From: Glycine soja
Taxonomy: Eukaryota > Streptophyta > Magnoliopsida > Fabales > Fabaceae
Length of the DNA: 64,000 bases
Reading direction: 5' to 3'
Assembly: GCF_004193775.1 (NCBI RefSeq)
Contig: NC_041004.1
Location: 36,542,411 to 36,606,410 of the forward strand
In this document: in pieces, positions 1 to 15,511 of the stretch
How positions within the stretch are numbered: position 1 is the first letter of the stretch
Layout of the letters: the number at the start of each line of letters is the position of its first letter
The notes under the pieces: model-generated
Told to the model about the DNA's origin: nothing
Seen by the model: only the letters and a program-made list of their open reading frames with translations
Database searches by the model: none
Position numbers and translations under genes: made by a program

Positions 1-1045
1 GTTTTTATTTTTACTAAGAAACGATTATTAGTCATAATTTAAGCTTGATCCTATCGACACAAAACATACATGACTTGAATAATGACTGGAAATAATGAAA
101 CTAAAACCTGTTTTGGGGTGATAATGAAACTGAATAATGGGCATTTGCACACAAAGGTAATAATAAAAAAGAGTAAGAAGTTGTTAACCTTGATCCACTG
201 TGGGGAAGGGCCAACACTCACTTGTAACAGCCATTTCTCTGTCTTCAACAAAATGTGTTGACTAGTGACTTCAAACTTCAAAGTCCAAACCTTTATGCTA
301 TGTTCATATTCGAGGTTGGACCATAGTTCGAGACTTACGAGAGCTACAACACAAGGTCCTTTTTTCTTTTTGGTAAATCTTGAGCTGCACACAGCTTCCC
401 GATATTTTTGTTGGGATTTTGTCTAAGATCCTACAACTGGGCTGCAATTGACTATTTTAATTATATGTTTTATTTTGCCTCATACTAATGTATTTTCTCT
501 ATGAAATTATTTCAATTATATAATTAATATTAATTGACTTATTACTAATTTTAATAAAAACAATTTTACTAATGTATTTTTTGTAACTTATTGTATTATA
601 TAATTAGAACTAATTGAAATTAATTTGCTTAGTTTTTTTAAAAAAATAATTTTAATTTACCACTTGTACAATATTTCACTTTTTATGTTCTTTTTCTACA
701 AGTTTTACCAGAAAAAACTTATCCAAAGTCCAAATAGGCCATATATTTCAACTTTCAAGTTATGTTTATATTGGGACGTTGCTATTGTCACTTTTAGAAT
801 TACTATTGGTACTACCAAGCCTTAGCAAGTGACTATTTTCCCCTACTGATGTTTTCCTACACCCCAATCCTTCACCCTTCCTCTCACTTCTCTATCACTT
901 CTCTCTTTCTCTTTCACAGCACATTCATCCCCTTCCTAATTCATCTTCTCCTCTCTTGTTAGACCAATTCGAGACACAACAAGTTTTTTTTTATCCATCA
1001 AAATCACAATTTTTTTAAACATTTTGAAACCCATGATTCCATTGT
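1..1045. other. Intergenic, no gene recognised
   Basis: AT-rich sequence with only short chance ORFs. A pyrimidine-rich stretch at about 860-960 resembles a plant leader or promoter, but no coding exon follows it. Nothing else can be supported here. Confidence 0.5.
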
Positions 1046-1054
1046 GCCTACATT

Positions 1055-1465
1055 TTATATGCGAAATGTGTTTCTGTTTTTTTTTTTAATTTTCAAAACC
1101 CACAATGGAATGATTCCATTGTGCGGGTGCATACAAAATCTAAAATGAAAATATGTTTTCATTGTGGATTTTCTATGTAGAAACATGTTTCCCTTATAGA
1201 TTTTGTTCGTGAAAATGTGTTCCCATTTCAAATTTTGTATGAACCTCCTATTCAACAACAAAAATACATTTCTTTTGGCATGACAATTATGTAAAAAATC
1301 TACAACATAAATGTATTTATGTGGACAGGGAGTGTGTACAATATATAAAATGGAAACACATTTCTACGTACAAAATGTACAATGGAAATGTGTTTTCATT
1401 TTAACTTTTGTATGTTCCCCCTTAATACAATGAAAATATATTTCCATTATAGATTTTATATGCGG
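1055..1465. repeat. Degenerate minisatellite, units of about 33 bp
   Basis: Units of the form GAAAATRTGTTTYCATT...ATTTTGTATG recur. Three follow each other directly (about 1146-1178, 1179-1209, 1210-1242), and three more, one of them elongated, cover 1352-1465. A near-perfect palindrome CACAATGGAAT..ATTCCATTGTG lies at about 1102-1124. The block sits just upstream of the SQD1 promoter. The copies are diverged, so the array is old or selected only for structure. Confidence 0.6.
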
Positions 1466-1560
1466 TTATACAACTGACCCATGGAAGGGTAATTTTAGAA
1501 ATTACGAAAAGTTTCCCACTTGGGTAGTGTTGATAGCAATACCTTTTTTTTGGGCTAAAA

Positions 1561-1569
1561 TATATAATA
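1561..1569 (+). promoter_or_regulatory. Probable TATA box of SQD1
   Basis: TATATAATA stands about 30 bases before the inferred start of a purine/pyrimidine-rich leader (about 1590-1782), which is spliced to the SQD1 coding exon. The assignment rests on motif and spacing only. Confidence 0.5.
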
Positions 1570-1589
1570 AGATTGCGATTGGGCCGAAA

Positions 1590-4665
<3,076 letters not shown>

Positions 4666-4672
4666 GAAGATT

Positions 4673-4691
4673 GGGGGGGGGGGGGGGGGGG
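4673..4691 (+). repeat. 19-base poly-G tract in SQD1 3' UTR
   Basis: An uninterrupted run of 19 G lies seven bases after the SQD1 stop codon, followed by a short TATATA. In the transcript it could form a G-quadruplex. It is also a typical place for length polymorphism or sequencing error. Confidence 0.85.
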
Positions 4692-4749
4692 TATATATGG
4701 CTGCTGGCATAACTGTGTATCCTTCATGATGTGTTAGGTTATGCTGCAT

Positions 4750-7134
4750 TGCCGTGAATATTTAAAATTTCTGTATTATAGGACTTTTTATGTTACAATC
4801 CATCTTTGTGACTCTCCTTATGTAGAGTAGATTTTTGAGTTTCAACTTTTCCACAAGATCCATGTTCAACGAGTGTATTGATGAGGATATTCCTAAGAGG
4901 AAAACTACTGACTTTTATAAAGGCTTCTTTAGAGCAAAGGAGTAAATGTGTAATAATAGATCAAAAGAAGAGGCCAACACTTTAAAAAACTCATTTCCAG
5001 GGGATGGAATGAGTCGTTTGATTCATTAATATTTAACTTAGCTTTTAAGTTTAACTTAGAGCTCGAAATAAATCTTTTTTCCAATTCAGACTTAGACTCA
5101 ATTCAAGCTTGTAAGCAATTTTGTTGAGCTCGTTAGTTCTATTACATGAATCAAGAGTCAATTTTCTTAAACCTTATACATTTCAAAATTTCATTTTATT
5201 AATAGATTTTAAATCAAAATGGTTGTTTAATTTTTTTTATAAAGACAAAATTAAACTTACTCACTGGGTACAAAAAAAATATAATTACAAAGTCTGTATA
5301 AATAAATTATTTCACCTTGCAAACGAGTTGAATTATATATGATTTAAGTTTGACTCATTTATATAATGAGTTTAATTTTTAATTCAAGTTTAATTCATTT
5401 GATTTATGAACTAAATTTAACGAACTAGTTATTGAATTGAGTTTCAAATGACTTGGTTGAATTGAGTTTCAAATGACTTGGTTGGATAGGAATATAAACT
5501 AATGAACATGAAAATATTGATTAATTGTTAGAAGAAGAGATATTAAGTCCTCTTCAACTGGGGTGCTACCTTTTATCTTCTTTTGTATTCTATAATTCAT
5601 AGATAGATTAATATTGATTATTAGTTAAGTATATTGCTATAAATTATTGATCAATCAATGGATATATTTTTGTTTTATTTTGACAGCAATATGTTAAAAT
5701 ATAATTAATTGACAGCAATTTGTTTCATTTTATGCTCCCAATTTTTGGTGATTATCTTCATGTGGACAATTGGTCCCCTACTGCCGGACTGCTTTTAACT
5801 TCTAGGACCACTCCCGTCTCGATATATTTTGGAACAAAATTGTGTCACAGCAACCTTGTATTATAATGCAACCTTGCCAAGGATATTCCTATCCTAATAA
5901 AAATGCTTCTTGTGCATACGCAATAACATTATATAAGTTGTACTATGTTGACAGAATTAACGTGTAAAGATATATATAAAAAATTACATAAGATTAATTA
6001 AGTCTCTTAAAACAATTTCCAAAAACTCTAGGGTGAATTTAATTCGGAGACAAGCCAATCAAGTTTCTCATTCTCTTACAAGGACATCTTGATTTCATGT
6101 TAACAATCATATCTTTTCAGCATATTACCAATTGTATTTTTGATGATATTTTTGAATGAAATGCAATAGATATCTCTCCTGTAAAAAAATTACATAAGAT
6201 TAGTTAACTAGAATATGGAATATTGATAGAGTTATGCTATTTGGTACGAAGATTTTTGGTGAAAAACAGTACGATTGCTATTTGCCTCGATTTGATGCTT
6301 CCGCATTACATAATGCAACCTTGCCAGCTCTAGTATTTTCAGCAGTGAATTCATTTGTTAATCAAACGTAAAACTATTGTAAGACAACATGCTATACATA
6401 TATGTTAATTAGTGACAAAAGAATAAGTTTGTGCATGCACATTTTCAGGTGTCCTGATCAATAATAAGTTGTTTTATACTATTTTTCATTTTTAACAATA
6501 TTGGTATTTGATATGAAAAGATTCTTCATGTAATTTGTTGTGAACGAGTTTTTAATCAATCAAGAAGATAGGTATATATGAGTAGAGTAGAGATCGACAT
6601 AATGATTAACCATAGTAAAAATCTAATTTTAACGAGAAACAAGAATTACAATTATATATCAATACATTCTGTTCGTACATGTGCCTGAAACCTTAGAACC
6701 TACTATAATATTGTTCATCAAACAAAAAATAGTGACATAACACTAGGAACTTCGGTAGGCATGCACGTAGGAAGATGATAGCAATACAGAGAGGGCTGAT
6801 ACCAGACCAAGCAGGAACATCAAGAGGCCAACACTAGCATAAGGACAAGAATATTTCTAAATTTCCTTAACCAATTCTGTTATAACAATTTGTTCAATTT
6901 TGTTATTAAAATTCAGCGCACTCACAGTGGGACACATGCACCAATTAGCTTGTGCTGCTTATAAATGTGTATCCAGAATTGAAGTGAATACATGAGAAAT
7001 TTCCACTATTGCTTTTCCTTTATTATTTCTGCTTAGGATTAGAATCGTAGTTCCCAACAGAAGAGCACACGTAGTATAAGGCATGCAACCAATTTATTCA
7101 TCAGCACGATTAACATTTTCCTTCTTCGTACGTA
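4750..7134. other. Intergenic with short duplications
   Basis: No coding exon is recognised. Between about 5000 and 5480 there is a diverged repeat rich in GAGCTCG and AATGAGT words. A 25-bp unit beginning AATTGAGTTTCAAATG is perfectly duplicated in tandem at 5435-5459 and 5460-5484. The rest is AT-rich and unremarkable. Confidence 0.55.
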
Positions 7135-9524
7135 CTACTGTAGGGTAGAGATTCCACAATGGGCTTGGATTCGAGAGTAAGGCTCTTTGATTTTCTCTTT
7201 GTCATAGAAACGAAGGTATTCATAATGGTCGAATAGTGGTTTATAACGCAAGGGATGTTGCTTATTAACTAGCTCCTCAGGTATACGCATCACCTTATTA
7301 CCACCAAAAGAAAACAGTCCCATAGAGTATCTGGTTTTCTTTGCATTCATTGTAACTCTGTGTTCACATGGCCGTATTCTGCCATTACTCCACACCTACG
7401 CCATGAAAATATAAACGCATCGAAGTTAAAATTATATGAAAAATGTTAACCGTGCTCTTAGATTAATTATTAAGGAATTAAAAGAAGAAATATTTTTATT
7501 AACATATGTAAAATTATGTTACTCAATTTTATTTTATTTTATTTTTACATTTTTTTATGATTTTCACGCTCATAAAAGAATGTAAAATGTAAAAGAAAAA
7601 ATAAGTTAATACTAATTTATTCACTTTATCCTTTTAAACTTATAGAAACTTGGATACTCCGATTTTTTATCATGAAATTGTGTATTTTGTAAAATCCTAT
7701 AATATTTTTTTATCTCTAAAACATTATGGACTAATTTATTTGCCCCCACTGATTTTTTTTGGATCCACTGTTGATCTCAATAATAAATATTTTTTCCTTC
7801 TAGTTCATTAATCAGTCTTAAGACACTAATTAACAATTCTGCCACCAGTATTTGATTATATGATTTATTCAACTAATGTTCTCTTATTTTATTTAACGAA
7901 CATATAAAAAAACAGAAAAATTTAAAGCAATAAATAATTTAAAACATATTAAATTTTCATAATTGATAATTACTTCAGTCTTAGATTAGTATTCAAATCC
8001 CAATTGATCGAGGTGGATGAATGCCAAAGTGATAATTAATTTAAAATGAATAAAGTATATGATATTGTGATAGATAATTAGGGTATACTCACATTGAATG
8101 CGTCACCTGCCATAACTACAAACGAAGAGGGTGAAGCATCAATCCCTTTCCATTCCCCATCCTTCAGTTTGATTTCCAAGCCATTCAGATTATTCAGCTG
8201 ATGTACAATGGAAGTGATGGTCAAGTCCGAGTGAGGTTGCAGTCCCAAATCAATTTCACCCGTCTGGGGTGTCCTATACATCATGCATCGAAGTAGATAA
8301 TCGTTTGATTCTATGAAAGAATCGCATCGTTGCATGTCCACACCATAGCTCTCAAACACCATTCTCTTCGCCATATGGTCCAACTCTCCCAACAACTTAG
8401 AATACTCATTGATGCTTTCACTATATGGAAAATTAAACCTCTGCCATGAGCTAGCAATTGTTCACAATCATATTATATTTAAACAAAGATATAGGAAAAT
8501 AATGTGTAGTTAAAAAAAATAATATTCTCTCTCATAGTTGTTAATTTATTTTAGCCCATATGTTACTTTTCTATAATTAAGAGGCAAGAAAAAAACCCAA
8601 AAAAATATATGATAAAGTCCTCAATTTCTTTAGGTGTATAAGTAGAAATAGAAAAAAATAAAGAAATAAATAAAAGAAGAAAGATAGAAATTAATAGATG
8701 TAATAAATGATGCGAGAAGAAATGAAGAGAGAGATATAAGAAGAAAAATATGATAAAATTAAGATGAAAAGATAGAGTTGGTGTATGTTAAGTATTTTTA
8801 AAAAAATATTATAACAAAATAATATTATCTTTTTAATCATTAGTTGATTCTCTTAGAATATATTTTCTGAGAGAAATAAACACTTTTAAGTGTGTGATTA
8901 AGTTTCAAAGAATTAGCTTTAGAATCAAAATTTGTGAGATATTTTTGGATTTAATAGGAGAGAAAAAAAAACCCTTTATTATTAGGATGGTTAAAAAAAC
9001 AAATATTACCTTTTTAATCACGTGTTACTATTTTTTAACAAGAACAGCCAACACACAATGAAACGTACACGAAGAGGATAATGATTTGGATCCATTATTT
9101 TAATTTACATGAAACATGTGTGCAAATTAAAAAGAGGCACCTACCAGAAACGATGATTCCCCTCCGGCCACATTATGTGGCCAAATTTTTGACACCCTAG
9201 CAAGGTCAACGGATCATCAATGCCCACAGATTCATACAAAGGAAGCCACGAGACTTGCCCTAAGTAGCCATGGAAAAGTTTCTCACTAGTCTTTTGCGCT
9301 TTTGTCTCCACAGGGAGATCAAATAGCTCTTCCACCGCAGATACAACTGAGTCACAAAGCTCTTTGCCAACTTTATCATAGCGTGCCATGAAAAAACCGT
9401 TGTCCTCGAGTGCAGTCCTCACTACACTGCACGCTGAGAGCCATGCATCGGTGCCGGGCTTCTTCGTGTTTTCGTCGGTGAAGTCCACCACATGAAGTTC
9501 TTGAGACTGTGTTTGGGATCCCAT
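7135..9524 (-). CDS. 2-oxoglutarate/Fe(II)-dependent dioxygenase, AOP/DAO-like
   Basis: Three exons read right to left: 9524-9145, 8420-8093 and 7395-7135. The junctions are CTG|gtaggt, tatag|TGAAAG, CAAT|gtgagt and gtag|GTGTGG. They join to 322 aa without a stop, a normal length for the DOXC class. The N-terminal DIOX_N-like region holds VVDFTDE and EELFDLP. The double-stranded beta-helix core carries the iron ligands His190 and Asp192 (PHSD) and His248 (CEHRV), and the 2-oxoglutarate-binding Arg258-x-Ser260. The enzyme should couple 2OG decarboxylation to oxidation of a small molecule in the cytosol. The closest families from memory are AOP1-like and DAO (auxin oxidation). The substrate cannot be told from sequence. 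Two decayed relatives lie downstream on the map. Confidence 0.9.
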
Positions 9525-9637
9525 GATCGATGATGATTCTCTCGATCTTTAGGATATCACTGCTCTCGTTGAAAACAATTATTCGTGTGTGGGAAAGCTT
9601 GATGGTGTTGTTGGCTTTCTTCCTAGCTTTTGTGTGA

Positions 9638-9644
9638 TTTTATA
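9638..9644 (-). promoter_or_regulatory. Probable TATA box of the dioxygenase
   Basis: Read on the minus strand this is TATAAAA, about 115 bases before the ATG at 9524. It is the best TATA-like site in the upstream region. Confidence 0.45.
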
Positions 9645-9649
9645 TTAAT

Positions 9650-10446
9650 AATGGATATTTGTTTGTTTTCGGGGCTATGATTTTAAATTCTTTATTTATC
9701 TGTGCATAGTAAAGTATTGGATATAGTGTTAGGTCTCTCAAGATTTTGTCCAAATTGATTTTAGTCTCTATACTTTAGAGACAATGGTTTTATTCTTTGT
9801 ATTTTTTGAAATATGATGAATTTGATTTGGTCAAATAAGTATAGGGAACTCATATGATTGATAAGGTGATGTAATATTTTTATTACATTTATATGTGAAA
9901 ATAATTTATTTAACAAAAATTTTCATGCTTAAAATTCTGTCCATCACACAACAAAATTAATCTTTAATCCTCATAATCTCTAAACCTAAGAAAAAAAAAT
10001 TAAAATAAAATATAGAATTGGTAATGAAATTTACTACATTTTCAATAAAAGTAAATCATGTCCCCAAAGTTAAGAGTCCATTTGTTACGTTTAGGTTTTT
10101 TCATCAGACAATCAATTTTTTTAAAATATCATCTATTTTGGATTTTTATGTGTTTCTTACAACTTTTCAAAATAATCAAAAGCTCAAAATAATATGAAAT
10201 CTATTATGAGCAGAAGTTATTTAAAGCTATTCAAAAAATCAATTTTTTTACAAGAAAAAAGTTATGCAGTGGCATCCTTTTTTCATAAAACTTTTTTTTT
10301 TTATTGTAAACAAACATGTTTAATTAAAATCTGAATTAAAAAAGAAAAATATAAGAAAACAATCACTAAATTATTTTATACCAGAATTACATCGATCCAT
10401 TCTTAAACAAATCGACCTGAAATTAAAAAAAAACAATTATTAATGG
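9650..10446. other. AT-rich intergenic, no gene
   Basis: Only AT-rich sequence with homopolymer runs is visible between the dioxygenase promoter and the solo LTR. No exon-like ORF is seen. Confidence 0.5.
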
Positions 10447-10451
10447 ATCAT

Positions 10452-11731
10452 TGATAACTGCAAAATCTGAACTAAATTGATAATTATTTTGGCTAATAAT
10501 GATAATAGTTTCTTCATTTTAGTAGTGTTTTTAATGAAATTACGAAGAAATTAATATCTTTGTAATTTGTGATTAGCAGAAGTCAAAAGAAGAAGAATTA
10601 AAGTGTTTTAGAGGGAATTAGACAATAAAATGTGAAAGAAAAAGAATTGAGGAAGAATTGGAAGAATTGCACAGCTCGCTCAGTGGACAACCCAGGCTCG
10701 GTGCGTGACGCTCACTTAGTGGGAAGTTCTAGGCTTAGCGCACAATTCTCGCTCAGCGCGTGCACTCACTCAGCACGCAGGATCGGCTTAACACAAGAAG
10801 GCCCACGAGGAGAAGCCCAGTGCGTGCTTAGCGCGTAGATACGCGCTCAACATGAAGTCATAAGCTATACCTTAGGCTTATAAAATGAGAAAGAAGTAGA
10901 AGGAAAAGACACACCGAGTCTCAGTGTAGAAATCCAAAGCCTGAGTTTATTCCTTAGGGGAAACCCTCTTTCCTTAGCGATTTCCCCTTTTGTTGTTATT
11001 AGTCATCTATCACCTTCTTCCATTGACCCATGAAGTGTAAAACCTCTCATGACTATGAGAGGCTAAATCCCCATTGTTAGGTGCCTGGAGGCCAAAAACG
11101 CTTGTAATGTAATTCTTTGTCTATTTGATGTTATTTTGTTTCCATTATTCTTCTCTGTGCTCGTTTATTATTATGGTCTGATCATCCATATAATGTTTAG
11201 AGGGTAATACATTGAAAAATGGTTATTTTTTAAAGAACTGGGGAAGGGTAACTTAATAAATTCATTGCTAGAAATAGATTGACATTTATTTTGCCCACTA
11301 CATCTCTTATCTTAATGCAGTTTGTTAGTTTATCTTTGCAAAAAAATTTGGGGGAAAAGGATAAATAAATTAGGTTCTTCGTGCGAGAAACCAAACACAG
11401 GGTAACTCAGCTCAGTAGATGCAAGTGGAAACAATGAACTCATTAATTAAAGTAAATCTTTTACATTACATCATAAGTAGATTTGGCATACTAGGCCCCA
11501 ACATCATTGCATTCTGATTCTATCTTTTCACATTCAAATTGTTGTTTGTTTTTTCTGTTAATTTTTGTTTGCCTTATTCCAAATTTCACATTTATAATTT
11601 ATTGTCTCTGTCTTCTCTCTCTTTTCATTGCTTAATAATTAGATTTGTATCACTTAAGTATAACCAAAATCCTAGGGATTCAACACTTTATTACTTGTGA
11701 TAAAATTGATACACTTGTCAATCTGTTAACA
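10452..11731 (+). mobile_element. Solo LTR, gypsy/Athila-like, TSD ATCAT
   Basis: The 1280-bp unit starts TGATAACTGC and ends GTTAACA. It is flanked by a perfect 5-bp direct repeat ATCAT (10447-10451 and 11732-11736). No internal retroelement sequence adjoins it, so it is a solo LTR left by recombination. A GC-richer island at about 10670-10850 has repeated CGCTCAGYGCGT/GGCTTAGCGCG phrases and is followed by a conserved stretch (ATGAGAGGCTAAATCCCC) that recurs in the LTR at 26188-27525 on the other strand. The short ORF at 10632-10838 lies inside the LTR and is not a gene. Confidence 0.88.
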
Positions 11732-11736
11732 ATCAT

Positions 11737-13880
11737 GTACAAATGTTACGTTTAAGTTTGTAGCTCACCAATTCACTAACGAAAAAAAAGTTTGTAACTA
11801 ACCAAGATTCTTTTTTCCATCTGACCTTCGAATTATTTATGAGCAAAACTCATCTGCATGTATTCATATATTTGAAAATGTAACATCTCCGCAGTTGAGA
11901 AAATTATTTTGAAACGTATGTTGGTCTCAACAATTAAGAGTACATACCCAGGACCACCATATAATTTCACACTTAATAATATGATCTCAGCAAATCAATT
12001 CATTGGTTCTGGACGACATTGGCTTTAATCCACAATAATTCATTATTAAAAATGTAATAAAATCTTTCGTAGAAATAACATGATTTATTCTATTCAGATA
12101 AATGCTTTGACGATTTTACAAGGAAAAGAGATACTTGATAAGAATGAAAATTTAAAAAATATTCAAAATAGCACATCTAAAGATGTAAGAAATAAATTAT
12201 ATAGGAACCCAGTTCCATCTTGATATGGCAGTCTTATGAGGGTTTATTTCTGTGGATGCATAGTGCTTAGAGGGACAGAGATCATCTATCTGTTGCATCA
12301 TCTAAGTGCAAAACATCACAATTTGTACTTTTTTCTTTATCCATAAAATTCGAACTCACAAATCATAGTTTTTTTACAACAACTTGTCCATAAGAAATCA
12401 AAAATGAGAAAGATTTACAACAACTTACACATACTATTTAATCAATTGAGCTGAACTCTAGTAAAAAAATAAGGATTCAATAATCATTTTATTACAAATC
12501 ATTGTTGGTAGTTAGTAAGACTTTTAAATTAGTTTTATAAAAGTTAATAAACTTATTATATATGATAATTTTGTGATTGAATGATAGAGTAAGATTATGT
12601 TTAATAAGTTTATATAGTACATGAGTTTATTTTATTAGCTTATACAAAATAAGCTAGCTTATAAGCTATAAGTTTTTTCTTCTTCTCAATTCTATCTTTA
12701 TTGTTTTTATTTGAAATTTCATTTTATCCTTTTTAGTCATTTTAAAAATCCTCTCCTCTTTTTTGTTTGTCTGAAAAACCATCATATCCAATTTTATGTT
12801 AACTCATCAATTGTCAAGGTTATATTTTTTTTAATCATATCAATTTTATAAATATTTATTGAATTATTCTATGTTTTTCTCTAAAATTATATGACTTAAT
12901 TCATTTTCTTACATAATTTTTATTTTATTCAATTTGTAAAAATAAAAATTTCCTTTTTTTAACTAAATTCCATGCACAATTGAATATGCTCTTTTACATC
13001 ATTTGACTTATAGTTAACTTATCAACTAATCTTATTAAACACTTTTAATTAAATTAGTTAAAACTTTCAGCTTTTCAGCTCATAGTTTATAAGCTTTTTT
13101 CTTTTTGTGAGGAACTAACTTATAAGATAGTTTTATCAAACATAAAAAACTATTTTACATATCATTTTTAATTAAATTAATATAAAAAGATTGCACGTTT
13201 TTAAAATAAATGTTAATAATAATGATGCTTATGTAGACTTTTTTTTTAAAGGAATCCTTATGTAGACTTTATATGTAGATTTTTTTTTCATTTTATTTTT
13301 TAAATAAATAAACAAGAAATATTTGAAAGAAGGAGAGAGAGATTCAAGGCGATTTCCTGTCTAAATTCAACCCATTACCAATTTTTTCACAAAAACTCTA
13401 ACTAGAAGTTCACGGTCCATAAAATGGTCCACCAAATCAACACATTATTGGATCTTATGCAAAACACCAAAGCATCAAATTGTTTTGCGACCCCATTTCT
13501 AATTCCATGGAAAATAATAACTGTTTAAGACCTAAAGTGAGAATAATTTATTATCATATAATTTGTATTGTAACCCAAAGAATTGCCATAAGGGTGTAAC
13601 AGCTAAAGTAAGAATAATTTATGTAACAGGACTATTCATATTCGATTATCACCATGCACAAAATTCTCTTGAGTTGAGGGATACCATTAGTTTCTCATAC
13701 AGGAATAGAAAAGTATAATTTATATTGTGTCATTTTCATGCATATAGTACAATTGTTTCATTTTTTTAATGCCATACAGTAGCACCAACATTGCATTGGT
13801 GCAAAAATTAATCAAATAATAAACAGCTTCAAACTATTACATTCATTTTTCAGGTACCTTCTTCCAAATCTATTAACAAA
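11737..13880. other. Intergenic, no gene recognised
   Basis: AT-rich DNA. A diverged inverted motif, TTATAAGCTATAAG... near 12650-12680 and AGCTCATAGTTTATAAGC near 13075-13095, with flanking complementary stretches, suggests an old foldback element of about 450 bp. No coding exon can be supported. Confidence 0.4.
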
Positions 13881-13910
13881 GTGAAGAGCAATAGCGAGGG
13901 AAGAAAAAGC

Positions 13911-15371
13911 ATGGGGTCAGAACCCGAATTGAAGCTGCCAACTATTGACTTCTCCATTGAGGACTTGGAGTTCAATGTTGCTAAGTGGGAATTAGTGAAA
14001 TCCCAAGTTCACAAAGCACTTGTAGAGTATGGTTGCTTTGAGGCTTTGTTTGATAAAGTCCCTTTGGACCTTCGAAAAGCCATTTTTCTTCAAGTGGAAG
14101 AGATGTTCGATCTCCCTTTACAAACCAAGCAACGAGTTGTGTCTAGTAGGCCATACCATGGTTATGTTGGGCCTCTTCAACTCTATGAGAACATGGTAAT
14201 TGACGATGTAGATAATCATGACAGTGGAAAGTTTAATCAAGATCTTATGGCCACAAGGAAAACCAAGTTTTAGGCATGCATTAGAAACGAAGCTTTTATT
14301 TATTTCACACACCACATCTCAAACTTATAGTATTTGTCATCTATAAACTTATCACATCAATTAACTAGTGAAACAAGATTTTTTTGCCATTATAACAACT
14401 TTAACTACGAAAAAAAATAGTTTAAGTACTAATTTAATCTTTGTACTTACACGTTTGTTATGTTTTAGTCCTTATACCTATAAATGACTCATTTTAGTCT
14501 CTAAATACATACTTTTTAATCTATTGTAATTTCTACAATTTTGGATATAGAGACTAAAATGGATTCAAAGATATACATGTAAGGACTAAAATAAATACTA
14601 AAACATAAGATTGAAAGTGTATAGAGATTAAATAAGTAATTAAAAAAATATTAGAACACCTTTTTGACCCCTCTTCATGTTAATTATTTGGCAGCAAAAA
14701 TCTACAATCCTTCACAGAGCAAGTGACAAGATTGGATCGGATTATAAGGAAGATGATTTTGGAGAGTTTAGGAAAAATATATGGACGAGCACATGAACTC
14801 AACAAATTACCTTGCACGGCTTATCAAGTGCCAAGGCCCTCAAACTAATGAAGCAAAAGTTGGCATAGGAGAGCACACAGACAAGAACATATTGACCACA
14901 TTGTGTCAAAATCAAATTGATGGTTTAGAGGTACAGATCAAAAGTGGAGAGTGGATCAAATGCAAGCCTCAACACCAAATAGTTTCGTTGTTGTCACTGG
15001 GACACACTTTATGTAATTAATTTCTATATACATTCCACTTTCTCTAGAAAAATTATAAAATTATCTTATATAAAAAAAATGTGACACTAAAAAATTTGAT
15101 GATTAATGCAAAGGTTTAATAAAATGTGTTGCAGGCATGGACAAATGGGAGGGTGCATACGCCTAATCACCGAGTGATGATGAGTGGAAACGAGACAAGG
15201 TTCACTATTGGATTATTTACAGTTCCAAAACCAGGGTTCATAATAAAGGCCCCTGAGGAGCTTGTGACAGAGGAACACCCTTTGCTCTTTAAGCCCTTTG
15301 TCCAGAGTGAGTTCATGAAGTTTCTTCACTCTTCTGAGAGTACAAAGAATGCTCTGAAGGTTTATTGTTGA
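13911..15371 (+). pseudogene. Decayed AOP/DAO-like 2OG dioxygenase
   Basis: Three exon-equivalents keep the family order. Exon 1 is about 13911-14274, exon 2 about 14695-15012, and exon 3 15135-15371. Exon 1 reads from MGSEPELK and holds EEMFDLP. Its last part, corresponding to the family WPQGKPSF stretch, is only readable in another frame after a small deletion near 14225. The likely donor after it is AG|gcatgc, not GT. Exon 2 holds EHTDKN (iron His and Asp) but changes frame near 14775 and again near 14963-15000. Exon 3 is open and holds NHRV (third iron His) and the Arg of TRFTIG. At least four lesions make a functional enzyme unlikely. Its N-terminus differs from the neighbours, so it belongs to a different subgroup. 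Confidence 0.85.
14424..14641. mobile_element. Foldback/MITE-like element in pseudogene intron 1
   Basis: The two ends are inverted copies over about 55 bases: AAGTACTAATTTAATCTTTG... on the left and the complement AATTACTTATTTAATCTCTA... on the right. TTTTAGTCCTTA-type words are in both arms. Total length is about 218 bp. A target duplication could not be fixed because both flanks are A-rich. Confidence 0.55.
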
Positions 15372-15511
15372 GTCTGAGATTTGATTCATGATTACACTAA
15401 TGCTCCCTCTACACAATCCCTTTGGAATTTTCATAAAAGTGTGTATTATTTGAATAAAGTTTGCAATATAATGTGTGTATGCATATGTATGAACCTTTCT
15501 TCTCCAATTCA

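Noticed and set aside
10632..10838. 68-codon ORF as a gene
   Set aside because: It lies in the GC-rich repeat island of the solo LTR.
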